Assembly (NCBI GenBank): GCA_051155755.1
Contig: DAXETY010000120.1
Location: 1 to 22,438 of the forward strand
DNA length: 22,438 nucleotides
Reading direction: 5' to 3'
Source: DAXETY01 sp051155755
Lineage (GTDB): Bacteria > Desulfobacterota > Desulfobacteria > Desulfobacterales > SG8-13
This document shows positions 13,999-21,889 of the stretch, one piece after another. The notes under the pieces were generated by a model. That model saw only the letters and a list, made by a program, of their open reading frames with translations. It ran no database searches and was not told the origin of the DNA. The position numbers and the translations under genes were made by a program. How positions within the stretch are numbered: the first letter of the stretch is position 1; each line of letters begins with the position of its first letter.

Positions 13999-16065
13999 TC
14001 ATTCCTGCGGCTCCATGGCCTCGAGCACCAGCTCGGCGATGTCCTTGTCGACCAGCTGCGTGTCGCAGGCGGCCAGGCCGTCTTCGATCATGGTCATGCA
14101 GAACGGACAGGCGGTGGCGAGCAGGCCGGGCTTGTCGCTGTGGGCGCTGCGAACCGCTTCGTCGGCCTGCTCCACCCGCCGGTCGTTAACCCGCTGGTCG
14201 GAGGCCTCCTCGACCCAGGTCATTCCCCCGCCGGCGCCGCAGCACATGGCCATCTCCCGGTTGCGCGTCATCTCCACGGTTCGAAGACCGGGGATTTTTG
14301 CCAGAACGTCCCGCGGGGCCTCGAAGATGCGGTTGTGCCGGCCCAGGTAGCACGAGTCGTGCACGGTGGCCACCGCCTCGACCGGCCGGGTCAGGCGCAG
14401 GCGGCCGGCGGTGATGAGCTCGCCGATCAGCTGGGTGTGGTGGACCACGGCGTAGTTGCCGCCGAAATCCGGGTAATCCTTGGCGAAGGAGTTAAAGCAG
14501 TGGGGACAGATGGTCAGGATCTGCTCGAAGTCGTATCCGGACAGCAGTTCCACGTTCATCTCGGCCTGCATGCTGAACAGGTATTCGTGGCCCATGCGCC
14601 GGGCCGGATCCCCGGTGCAGCGCTCCTCTTCTCCCAGCACGGCAAAGTCGACGCCGGCGGCCTTCAGGATCCGGGCCATGGCCCGGGCGATTTTGGCGTT
14701 GCGGGGATCGAACGCGGCCGCACAGCCGACCCAGAAAAGGTAGTCAACTCCCCGGCCGGCCTCGGCCACTTCGGCCATGATCGGCACATCCAGCCCCTTG
14801 GCCCATTCCAGCCGCATGGTGGGATGTTCGTTCCAGGGATTGCTGCGTTTTTCGATACCGGCGAAAACGTCGGCATAGGTGTCCGGGTACACGTCGTGAA
14901 TCATGACCTGGTTGCGGCGCAGCTCCAGGATTTTGCTCAACGGGTCGATCAGGGCCGGGCAGCTCTCCACGCAAGCCATGCAGGTGGTGCACTGCTCCAC
15001 CGCTTCGGGTGAAATCTCGGCTTCCAGTATGCGCCGGGACTCCGGCCAGGGCGGGCCCAGCAGCGGATGCTCCGTGTTGAGCTGGCGGCGCAGTCCCAGG
15101 ACGATCTCCCGGGGCGAGAGCACTTTACCGGAAATCGATGCCGGGCAGTTCATTTCACAGCGGCCGCACTCGGTGCAGGCCACCACGTCCAGCAGATCCT
15201 TGCGGGTCAGGTCGCCCAGGGTCTCGTAGCCCAGCACCTCGTCGCGCTCGAAGGCGCCTTCCACGTCCAGCGGCGCCAAGCGACCCTGCGGCCGCAGATC
15301 GTCGAAAAACAGGTTCACCCCGGCGCCGATCAGATGCATCACTTTCGGCACGAAGGGCAGCAGGGCGATGCCGCTCAAGGCCGCAATCCCGTGGAACCAC
15401 CACAGCAGGCTGTGGCCGGTGCGCAGGGCGGCGGGATCGGCCCCGCCCGCCATGCCGGCCACTGCGTAGCCCAGCGGCGACCAGCCGGCAGCATAGCCCA
15501 GCTGCTCCGCATCGGCGGCCAGCCGCAGGCCCTCGACGGCAAAACCGGTCACGGCGATAACCAGGATCCAGACCGGAAAAATCCAGTCGATGGGCTGGTG
15601 TCTCAACTGGGACCGCTGCAGCATGTAGCGCCGCACCAGGGCGATGATCACACCGACGATCAACAGGCCGCCGAACAGGTCGGTGACCAGCTCGAATCCC
15701 AGAAAAAACGGCCCCTGCAGAATGGCGTGGTCCATTCCCAGGATCTTGTGAAACAGGTCGTATTCCACCGCCACGATGATCGTGGCGATAAACAGCACCA
15801 CGAAAGCCCACAGGATGAGCAAGTGCATGCTGCCGGCCAGCCGGTGGCGGCGGAAGACCGTCCGGTTGGTGGCAATCGTGGCCAACGTCCGTCCAACCCG
15901 CGCTGCCAAGTCGCTGCGGGAAAAAGAAATCGGCTTGCCCTGGAGCACGCGGCGCACGTGTCGGTAGATGCCGTAGGCAAAGGCACCCACCGCCAGGGCG
16001 GCCAGCACGTACAGCAGCACCTCGCCGAAAAAAGAAATGTTCCAGAAAATTTCTCGGGTTGCCAT
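13999..16065 (-). CDS. membrane Fe-S/CCG oxidoreductase, DgcB/HdrD-like ETF:quinone oxidoreductase
   Basis: The 688-residue protein fuses three parts. Residues 1-250 form about six membrane helices resembling the nitrate-reductase gamma/HdrE cytochrome b domain, with candidate haem ligands H81, H218, H225 and H244. Residues 297-369 hold two 4Fe-4S motifs (C297, C300, C303, C307 and C359, C362, C365, C369). Residues 445-665 hold two CCG domains (GCAAAFDP ... CPHCFNSF and DSCYLGRH ... MCCGAGGG ... CPFCMTM). This layout is known for proteins that pass electrons from electron-transfer flavoprotein to the membrane quinone pool, and for DgcB of dimethylglycine catabolism. Position just downstream of etfBA and the dehydrogenase supports that role. 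AGGAG precedes the ATG at nine bases. Confidence 0.93.
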   Translation of the reverse strand: MATREIFWNISFFGEVLLYVLAALAVGAFAYGIYRHVRRVLQGKPISFSRSDLAARVGRTLATIATNRTVFRRHRLAGSMHLLILWAFVVLFIATIIVAVEYDLFHKILGMDHAILQGPFFLGFELVTDLFGGLLIVGVIIALVRRYMLQRSQLRHQPIDWIFPVWILVIAVTGFAVEGLRLAADAEQLGYAAGWSPLGYAVAGMAGGADPAALRTGHSLLWWFHGIAALSGIALLPFVPKVMHLIGAGVNLFFDDLRPQGRLAPLDVEGAFERDEVLGYETLGDLTRKDLLDVVACTECGRCEMNCPASISGKVLSPREIVLGLRRQLNTEHPLLGPPWPESRRILEAEISPEAVEQCTTCMACVESCPALIDPLSKILELRRNQVMIHDVYPDTYADVFAGIEKRSNPWNEHPTMRLEWAKGLDVPIMAEVAEAGRGVDYLFWVGCAAAFDPRNAKIARAMARILKAAGVDFAVLGEEERCTGDPARRMGHEYLFSMQAEMNVELLSGYDFEQILTICPHCFNSFAKDYPDFGGNYAVVHHTQLIGELITAGRLRLTRPVEAVATVHDSCYLGRHNRIFEAPRDVLAKIPGLRTVEMTRNREMAMCCGAGGGMTWVEEASDQRVNDRRVEQADEAVRSAHSDKPGLLATACPFCMTMIEDGLAACDTQLVDKDIAELVLEAMEPQE

Positions 16066-16134
16066 GCCAATCGCTCCTGTCTGCCCCGAAGACGGCCGGC
16101 GGTGCCTCGAAGCCGAACGGTGTGCGCGGTCAGG

Positions 16135-16581
16135 TTATTTGCCCTGACACAGCTTTTTCAGGTCCCGGGAGCTGACCTTGAACGACTTGTGATGCACCCC
16201 GGGATTGAAGTAAACGGAGGTTTGCCGCATGAGTTCCGGATCCAGGTAGATGGGCAGTGCGGACAGGTGCCCGAAGGGCGGAACGCAGCCGACTTCGCAG
16301 CCCACCGCCTCACTGACCGCCTCGGGCTTGGCGAAGGAGACTTTTTTGGTGTTGGCGGTTTTGGCCGCCGCTTTCCAGTCGACCTTCTTGTTTCCGGGCA
16401 TCACCAGAACCACCATGTTCTTTTCCTTGGTGGTAAGCACCAGGGACTTGACCGTCTCGGCCTCGCTGACGCCGAGTGCTTCGGCCATGGTCGGGTTGGT
16501 GTACACCGGCTCGTGTTCGAACACTTCGTATTCGATTCCCCGGTCCTGCATGGTTTGAATGATCTTTTCTTCGAGCGTCAT
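16135..16581 (-). CDS. YbaK/ProX-family aminoacyl-tRNA deacylase
   Basis: This 148-residue protein matches the YbaK/EbsC/ProX editing fold: YEVFEHEPVYTNPTMAEALG at the N-terminus, KSLVLTTKEKNMVVLVMPGNKKVDWKAAA in the middle, and GCVPPFGHLSALPIYLDPEL near the C-terminal part. Family members hydrolyse mischarged Cys- or Ala-tRNA(Pro), or related errors; the lysine of the MPGNKKVD segment is in the expected active-site region. It is of free-standing length, not fused to a synthetase. GAGGAAGG lies a few bases before the ATG. It sits between etfA and the Fe-S oxidoreductase gene in the same direction, with 82- and 69-base gaps, so it is probably co-transcribed, but its link to amine catabolism is unexplained. 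Confidence 0.94.
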   Translation of the reverse strand: MTLEEKIIQTMQDRGIEYEVFEHEPVYTNPTMAEALGVSEAETVKSLVLTTKEKNMVVLVMPGNKKVDWKAAAKTANTKKVSFAKPEAVSEAVGCEVGCVPPFGHLSALPIYLDPELMRQTSVYFNPGVHHKSFKVSSRDLKKLCQGK

Positions 16582-16602
16582 GGATCCTTCCTCATCGTAT
16601 GG

Positions 16603-16659
16603 GGGTTTTCCGGCGGGCGCCGGAAAACCCGTGAATAACGAACGCGGGGCCGCCCCGCG
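16603..16659. promoter_or_regulatory. two consecutive perfect hairpins between etfA and the ybaK-like gene
   Basis: The first stem is GGGTTTTCCGGC / GCCGGAAAACCC (16603-16614 and 16619-16630, loop GGGC), 12 bp without mismatch. The second is CGCGGGG / CCCCGCG (16643-16649 and 16653-16659), ending four bases after the etfA stop. Neither is followed by a T-run on the minus strand. They may stabilise or process the etfBA transcript, or reduce read-through into the distal genes. Confidence 0.6.
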
Positions 16660-16663
16660 GTGT

Positions 16664-17635
16664 TCAGGCGGTTTGCTTTTTAACCTCCTCGATGATTGCC
16701 GGCAACACCTCGTGCAGGTCGCCCAGGACCCCGTAGTCGGCCTTGGCGAAAAAGGCCGCCTCCGGATCCTTGTTGATCACCATGATCCGCTTGGCCCCTT
16801 TGCATCCGACCAGGTGCTGAATCGCCCCGCTGATGCCGCAGGCAATGTAGAGTTCCGGAGAAATCCGGGTACCGGTGAGCCCCACCTGGTCTGAATGGGG
16901 ACGCCAGCCGTTGTTGGTGGCCACCCGGGAGCATCCCACCGCGGCGCCGATCAGTTCGGCCAGCTTCTCCAGCACCGCATAGCCTTCCGGGCTGCCCACC
17001 CCGCGGCCGCCGCCGACCACCACCGGTGCGTTTTTCAAGGTGATGCCCTCGGTGACCTCGGCCTCCCGCCGGGTCAGGCGCACGCGCAGATCTTCTTCCG
17101 GGATCGTCGGTGCGACGGTCTCCTGTGCGGGCTCGGCGGGGGCAGACCCCTCCTCGGCCGGCACCACGTGCAGCGCCAGGGTCAACAGTTTGGGCGAGCC
17201 CGCCAGTACGGCCTCCTCCAGCAGGCTGCTGCCCCACCGCATCCGGGTCACCTTTGAGGGGTCTTCGCCATCCACCGCCAGCGCGTTGGCGGCCAGGGGC
17301 AGATCGGTCATGGCCGCCAGGTGCGCCATGACCTCGTTGCCCCGGTCGGTGCCGGGGGCCAGCACCATCTTGGGCGTGCGCTCGGCCATGACCTGGGAAA
17401 CCGCCCGGGCCCAGCCCGCCGGTGCATAGTCGTTGAGCGAATCGATTTCGATCCGAATGACCTTCGAGACCCCATATCGTCCCAGCGCGGCGTTCGACAG
17501 GGCCGTATTTTCACCGATCAGCAGGGCCGCAACCTCACTGCCGTCGCGTCCGGTTAACTCCCGGGCAAAGGTGAGCATCTGCTGGGAAGCCTCGCTCAGG
17601 TCGTTGCCTTCGATTTCGGTCAGTGCGATTATCAT
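16664..17635 (-). CDS. etfA: electron transfer flavoprotein alpha subunit
   Basis: This 323-residue subunit has an N-terminal nucleotide-fold domain and a C-terminal FAD domain. The FAD domain (about 205-320) shows the family signature VVVGGGRGVGSPEGYAVLEK, then CSRVATNNGW, HSDQVGLTGTRISPELYIAC, GISGAIQHLVGCKGA and INKDPEAAFFAKADYGVLGD. With EtfB it carries electrons from a dehydrogenase, here most likely the adjacent dimethylglycine-dehydrogenase-like protein, to the membrane oxidoreductase encoded two genes downstream. A Pro/Ala/Glu-rich linker (about 162-180) separates the domains. The gene starts one base after the etfB stop, with GGAGGTGA inside the end of etfB as its ribosome binding site, so translation is coupled. 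Confidence 0.97.
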   Translation of the reverse strand: MIIALTEIEGNDLSEASQQMLTFARELTGRDGSEVAALLIGENTALSNAALGRYGVSKVIRIEIDSLNDYAPAGWARAVSQVMAERTPKMVLAPGTDRGNEVMAHLAAMTDLPLAANALAVDGEDPSKVTRMRWGSSLLEEAVLAGSPKLLTLALHVVPAEEGSAPAEPAQETVAPTIPEEDLRVRLTRREAEVTEGITLKNAPVVVGGGRGVGSPEGYAVLEKLAELIGAAVGCSRVATNNGWRPHSDQVGLTGTRISPELYIACGISGAIQHLVGCKGAKRIMVINKDPEAAFFAKADYGVLGDLHEVLPAIIEEVKKQTA

Positions 17636-17636
17636 T

Positions 17637-18398
17637 TCAGATCACCTCCAACGATTTGAGCACCTCGACCACCTTGAGTGCGGCCGCCGGACCTTCGCCC
17701 AGCATGGTCACTTCCTTTTTCACCTCGGGTGGATGAAAAAGGTGCTGCATCTCCAGCCCGGCATCGATCTTTTCGGGCGACACGCGGTCTACCGGCTTTT
17801 TCTTGGCCTTCATGGTGCCGCGCAGGCTGGGATAACGCGGCAGGTTGATCCCCTCCTTCACGGTGACCACCGCCGGCAGCGGAAAATCGAAAATCTCCCA
17901 GCCGCTGTCGACCTCGCGCCAGGCGGAGGCGCCGCCGTCGTAGATGTCCAGCTTTTTGGCACCGGCCAGGCAGGGCAGGCCCAGGGCCTGGGCCACCCGA
18001 ATGCCCACCTGGCAGCCGCCGCTGTCGGCCGACTCGTTGCCGAAAAGGATCAGGTCGAAGGGCGCCTTTTGCGCCTCGGCCCGCACGGCCGCCGTGATGG
18101 CAGCCGCAGTCTGGACCGGATCCCACTCGCCGCCGTCGGTTTCCAGCAGAAGGCCCCGGTCCACGCCCCGGGCCAGACTGTCGCGCAGCTGTTCTTCGGC
18201 GGCGGCCGGGCCCAGGGTCAGTACCGTGGACTGGCCGCCGTGGGCTTCGACCAGCTGGATGGCCGCCTCCACGGCGCACTCCTCGTGGGGGCTGATGGTG
18301 AATCCCAGGTTTTTGGTCAGGATCGTCTGCCGGTCCTCGGACAGGTCGATCCGGGCGCCGATATCCGGCACCCGTTTGACGCAGACAAGAATGTTCAT
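17637..18398 (-). CDS. etfB: electron transfer flavoprotein beta subunit
   Basis: The 253-residue beta subunit begins MNILVCVKRVPDIGARIDLS, the usual EtfB opening, and carries ISPHEECAVEAAIQLVEAHG, LARGVDRGLLLET, FDLILFGNESADSGGCQVGI (the ADP/AMP-binding loop region) and the recognition-loop region LPRYPSLRGTMKAKKKPVD. The length and motif order are those of ordinary, non-bifurcating catabolic ETFs, though bifurcation cannot be judged by eye. AGGGAG lies eight bases before the ATG. It follows the flavoprotein dehydrogenase gene by 32 bases and is coupled to etfA. Confidence 0.97.
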   Translation of the reverse strand: MNILVCVKRVPDIGARIDLSEDRQTILTKNLGFTISPHEECAVEAAIQLVEAHGGQSTVLTLGPAAAEEQLRDSLARGVDRGLLLETDGGEWDPVQTAAAITAAVRAEAQKAPFDLILFGNESADSGGCQVGIRVAQALGLPCLAGAKKLDIYDGGASAWREVDSGWEIFDFPLPAVVTVKEGINLPRYPSLRGTMKAKKKPVDRVSPEKIDAGLEMQHLFHPPEVKKEVTMLGEGPAAALKVVEVLKSLEVI

Positions 18399-18430
18399 AA
18401 TAACGTCTCCCTAGTTGCCCTAATCCTTAT

Positions 18431-20947
18431 CTACCCTTTCATTCGGGCATTTTCCGGGTCAAACAACGCCGTGGGCCCCACGGCCGCCACGGTGACCGGG
18501 AACTGCTCGGTGAAGTATTCCACTTTGAGCGAATTGCCGACGACGGCCTGCTCCGGCGGCAGATAGGCCATGAGAATGAACTTGCCGACGGAAGGGCCGT
18601 TACCGGCGCTGGTGGCATAGGAGCGCCGGTCGTGCGCGTCAACGATGGGCTCGCCCTTGGCCGTCAGCACCGGCACGTTGCCGACCATGTAGCGCTTCTG
18701 GCCGTCGGAAGCGGTGTGGTCGTCGACGGTCAGGGTGCACAGCACGGCCGCCGGGTCCGTCTCCCGGACTTTCAGATAGGCCGCCTTGCCGATGAAGTCC
18801 TGCTTTTTGACCTTCGGCAGGGCCATGCCGGCTTCCACCGGATTGTATTCGGTTTCCAGGTCGTTGCCGTAGAGGCGATAGCCTTTTTCCAGGCGGGCGG
18901 TGGTGCCGTACACACCGATGCCCACCGGAACCACTCCGTGGGCCTGTCCGGCCTCCCAGAGGGTATCCCAGAGTTTCCGGCCGTGCTCCATGGCAGTGTA
19001 GATTTCCCAGCCCAGCTCGCCCACGTAGGAGATGCGCAGGGCCCAAACCGGAATTTCGCCGATGCGAAGCTGCTTGGCGGTGGCATATGGAAATCCGCCG
19101 TCCGAAACATCGTCTTCGGTCACCGAGGCCAGCACATCCCGGGCCGCCGGTCCCCAGAGCCCCACCGTGCAAAGGGCCGAGGTCTGGTCGTGCAGCTGGG
19201 CCGATCCGTCTTCGGGCAGGTGGTCGATAAACCATTTTTTGTCCACCCCGCCGTGACCGCCGCCGGTGATCACCCGGAAGGACTGCTTGCCGGTGCGCAC
19301 CACGACCAGGTCGGTGCGGATGCCGCCGTGTGCGTTGAGCAGCAGGGTATAGACCGCCTTGCCCACCGGCACGTCCATCTGCGAAACGGCCACCTTCTGC
19401 AAGGTGTCCAGGGCACCGGGCCCGGTGATGTCGAAAATGGCAAAAGCGCTCAAATCCACCATACCCACCCGGTCGCGCATGGCCAGGTGCTCGGCGTTGA
19501 TGATCGGCGACCACCAGCGGGCATCCCATTCGTTGGGACGATCGTTGACCTTGTCGCGGTATTCTTCCAGCAGGGCCTTGTTGCTCTCGTACCAGTGGGG
19601 GCGTTCCCAGCCGGCCGTCTGGAAATAGACCGCGCCCAGGGCCTGAGTGCGGTCGTGAAACGGGCTCAGGCGGAGGTTGCGGGACGATTCCCACTGCTCG
19701 TGGGGATGAACAACGCCGTAAATCTTGTTGAAGCCCTCGGTGGCCCGGTCCCAGACGTGCTTCTTGGTGCGGGCATAGGGGTAGAAACGGGCGATGTCCA
19801 CCTCGTTGGGATCCAGCTCGGGGGCTCCGTCGGTCATCCACTCGGCCACCATCCGTCCGACTCCGGGCCCCTCCTTGATCCAGACCGCCGCCACCGACCA
19901 CAGGTTCTTGACCTCGGGGGTTTCGCCGATGACCGGAGCGCCGTCGGGGGTCAGCGAGATGAGCCCGTTGATGGCGTACTGGATCTCCACCTGGTCGTTG
20001 TCGAGCATCTCGGGCAGCAGCTCCAGGGCGTCTTCGAGCTGGGGCTCGAAGTCCTCCCGCGTAAACGGCATCTCGGTGGGCGACAGCTTGGCCTGCTCGT
20101 TGGAGGGAATGTCGTTGGGATCGTGCAGGATGGGGCGGTGGGCATAGGAGCCGACTTCCATGTTGGCCGCCGACTGCCGCTCGTACATCATGGTGCTCAT
20201 GTCCCGCAGGATCGGGTATTCGATCTCGCCCTTGGCCTGGGCGAACTGCGGCACCGGGCCGGCGTCGATCATCTGGTGCACCACCGGCACCAGCGGAATG
20301 GCGGCTCCGGCCATCTCGGCGATGCGCGGGCTCCAGACGCCGCAGGCGATAATCACGTATTCGGCCTCGATCTCCCCCCGGGTGGTCTGCACGCTGCGCA
20401 CCCGGCCGTCTTCGACCCCGATGCCGGTGACTTCCGTATTGGGAAAGACGGACAGGGCCCCCATCTCCTGCGCTTTTTCACGAAAAATAGTGCCGGCCCG
20501 CAACGAATCGACCACGCTCACCGAAGGGGTGTAGAAACCTCCCAGAATCCGTTCCTTGTTGACCCACGGAAAGAGCTTGACCACGCCGTCGGGATCCAGC
20601 AGCTCGGACTCCACCCCCCAGCACTTGGCCGAGGCCATGCGACGCTTGAGCTCGATCATGCGCTCTTCGGTCTGGGCCAGTTCGATACCGCCGCAGGTCC
20701 GCGACACGCCCATCTCTTCATATTGGCGGGCGCTGTCCAGCGTGAGCTGGGTCATGGCTTTGCCGTGATCCACGGGGAAAATAAAATTGGATGCATGGCC
20801 GGTGGACCCGCCCGGGTTGGGCAACGGTCCCTTGTCGATCATCACCATGTCCTTCCAGCCTTTCCGGGCCAGGTGACCGGCAACGCAATTGCCGACGATG
20901 CCGGCGCCGATGATGACCACGCGTGCCTGATTCGGAAACTGACTCAT
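18431..20947 (-). CDS. dimethylglycine/sarcosine dehydrogenase-like FAD oxidoreductase with GcvT folate domain
   Basis: The 838-residue two-part enzyme has an N-terminal D-amino-acid-oxidase/DAO fold (about 8-385, Rossmann GAGIVG at 14-19) and a C-terminal aminomethyltransferase (GcvT) domain (about 440-830). This layout is that of dimethylglycine and sarcosine dehydrogenases, which remove N-methyl groups and hand them to tetrahydrofolate as methylene-THF. H51 in NPGGSTGHASNF sits where these enzymes bind FAD covalently (GST-x-HA). YATAKQLRIGEIPVWALRIS, YVGELGWEIY and NPVEAGM mark the folate domain. The enzyme gives its electrons to ETF in known systems, in keeping with etfBA immediately downstream. 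GGAGGGAGG precedes the ATG. The exact substrate (dimethylglycine, sarcosine or another N-methyl amine) is not certain. Confidence 0.95.
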   Translation of the reverse strand: MSQFPNQARVVIIGAGIVGNCVAGHLARKGWKDMVMIDKGPLPNPGGSTGHASNFIFPVDHGKAMTQLTLDSARQYEEMGVSRTCGGIELAQTEERMIELKRRMASAKCWGVESELLDPDGVVKLFPWVNKERILGGFYTPSVSVVDSLRAGTIFREKAQEMGALSVFPNTEVTGIGVEDGRVRSVQTTRGEIEAEYVIIACGVWSPRIAEMAGAAIPLVPVVHQMIDAGPVPQFAQAKGEIEYPILRDMSTMMYERQSAANMEVGSYAHRPILHDPNDIPSNEQAKLSPTEMPFTREDFEPQLEDALELLPEMLDNDQVEIQYAINGLISLTPDGAPVIGETPEVKNLWSVAAVWIKEGPGVGRMVAEWMTDGAPELDPNEVDIARFYPYARTKKHVWDRATEGFNKIYGVVHPHEQWESSRNLRLSPFHDRTQALGAVYFQTAGWERPHWYESNKALLEEYRDKVNDRPNEWDARWWSPIINAEHLAMRDRVGMVDLSAFAIFDITGPGALDTLQKVAVSQMDVPVGKAVYTLLLNAHGGIRTDLVVVRTGKQSFRVITGGGHGGVDKKWFIDHLPEDGSAQLHDQTSALCTVGLWGPAARDVLASVTEDDVSDGGFPYATAKQLRIGEIPVWALRISYVGELGWEIYTAMEHGRKLWDTLWEAGQAHGVVPVGIGVYGTTARLEKGYRLYGNDLETEYNPVEAGMALPKVKKQDFIGKAAYLKVRETDPAAVLCTLTVDDHTASDGQKRYMVGNVPVLTAKGEPIVDAHDRRSYATSAGNGPSVGKFILMAYLPPEQAVVGNSLKVEYFTEQFPVTVAAVGPTALFDPENARMKG

Positions 20948-21031
20948 TTCAGACCTCCCTCCTTGCTTGAATGCTTGATATTTAAAAACGATGGTTCAAA
21001 TTCGATCGATTTGCAGAGATGCGGCTGTTAA

Positions 21032-21652
21032 TCAGGCCGCAAACTGACTCCTTATGTGTTCGACAAACCGTTTGGTGTGCTTTTCCAGAAGGCGGGCGGT
21101 TTCAGCTTCGTCGCGGCGGTGCAGGGCCGCTTCGATTTCTTCGAATTCGCCGACCAGCCCCTTCCAGTAATGATTTTCGGCGTGGGAATAGGTCCAGATG
21201 CGTACGGCCTGATCGTGGAGCGTGCCCAAAATCTTGACCAGCGCCTCGTTTTTCGTCGCCCGATTGATGATATCGTGGATTTCCCCGTCGATCTGCATCA
21301 ACATCTTGGGGTCGCAGGACTCCTTCATGCGCTCGATTCGAACGCGAATCTCGGCCAGCTCGTCTTCTGTGATGCGCGCCGCGGCCAGCTGACCGGTCAA
21401 CCGCACCAAAAAGGACCGGATCTCGAACACGTCCTTGAGCTGCTGGAAGCTGACGTCGGCCACAAAGGTGCCCAGGTTGGGAATAATGCGCACCAACCCC
21501 TCCATCTCCAACCGGATAAACGCCTCTCGCACCGGCGTGCGGCTGACACCGAACTCATCCATGATCTCTTTTTCCCGCAGCACCGACCCGGGCTTGTATT
21601 CCATCAGGATGATTCGTTTTTTTAACTCCTGATATATGGGGCTTCCGCTCAT
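21032..21652 (-). CDS. GntR-family transcriptional regulator, FadR/FCD subfamily
   Basis: The 206-residue protein has an N-terminal winged helix-turn-helix (about 3-70: IYQELKKRII, LREKEIMDEFGVSRTPVREAFIRLEMEGLV) and a C-terminal all-helical FCD ligand domain. The FCD domain shows FEIRSFLVRLTGQLAAARI, then D and H metal/ligand residues in DGEIHDIINRATKN, and a late HAENHYWKGLV plus HTKRFVEHI. FCD domains bind carboxylic acids, often with a metal. As first gene of the block it probably controls the downstream demethylation genes in response to a substrate or product. I chose the ATG at 21652 because the GntR fold begins there; the ORF reaches 32 codons further but through promoter-like DNA. 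A 6-bp hairpin (TGCGGC/GCCGCA, 21020-21041) spans its stop. Confidence 0.94.
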   Translation of the reverse strand: MSGSPIYQELKKRIILMEYKPGSVLREKEIMDEFGVSRTPVREAFIRLEMEGLVRIIPNLGTFVADVSFQQLKDVFEIRSFLVRLTGQLAAARITEDELAEIRVRIERMKESCDPKMLMQIDGEIHDIINRATKNEALVKILGTLHDQAVRIWTYSHAENHYWKGLVGEFEEIEAALHRRDEAETARLLEKHTKRFVEHIRSQFAA

Positions 21653-21705
21653 AAGCCAACCGATATACTGGTGTTGTAAATCCAATATTGTTATGTTTGA
21701 TCGCC

Positions 21706-21735
21706 AATATGCACCTATTGCACATTGGTTGTCAA
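21706..21735 (-). promoter_or_regulatory. candidate promoter and operator of the GntR-led operon
   Basis: On the minus strand TTGACA (21735-21730) is followed after 18 bases by CATATT (21711-21706). Between them lies the inverted repeat ATGTGCA-ATAGG-TGCATAT (21725-21707), complementary at six of seven arm positions. A repressor bound there would block the promoter, as is typical of autoregulated FCD-type GntR proteins. The -10 match is modest. Confidence 0.5.
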
Positions 21736-21793
21736 GCCAAAAACACACCCGATTGTTTTTTTGGGGGATTATTTAAGCGGGACGCGTTAAGGG

Positions 21794-21889
21794 GGACGTC
21801 CATGAAATTATGCAATTCTCACGAAGTGCATGGGTAAGGCAGGCAAAAATTTCAGGCGAAACGAGAATTGCATTATTTCATGGACGTCC
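21794..21889. repeat. 27-bp near-perfect inverted repeat with 42-bp centre (MITE/REP-like)
   Basis: The left arm (21794-21820, beginning GGACGTCCATGAAAT) and right arm (21863-21889) are complementary at 26 of 27 positions; the only mismatch is T/A at arm position 16. The 42-base centre has no coding potential. The right arm overlaps the last codons and stop of the LytTR gene (21878-21889). Size and shape suggest a miniature inverted-repeat element or a REP doublet. No flanking target duplication could be identified. Confidence 0.75.

Noticed and set aside
18632..21031. 799-codon plus-strand ORF opposite the dimethylglycine-dehydrogenase-like gene
   Set aside because: It is the mirror of a clear family member; its Gly/His/Val-rich composition is typical of antisense frames in GC-rich genes.
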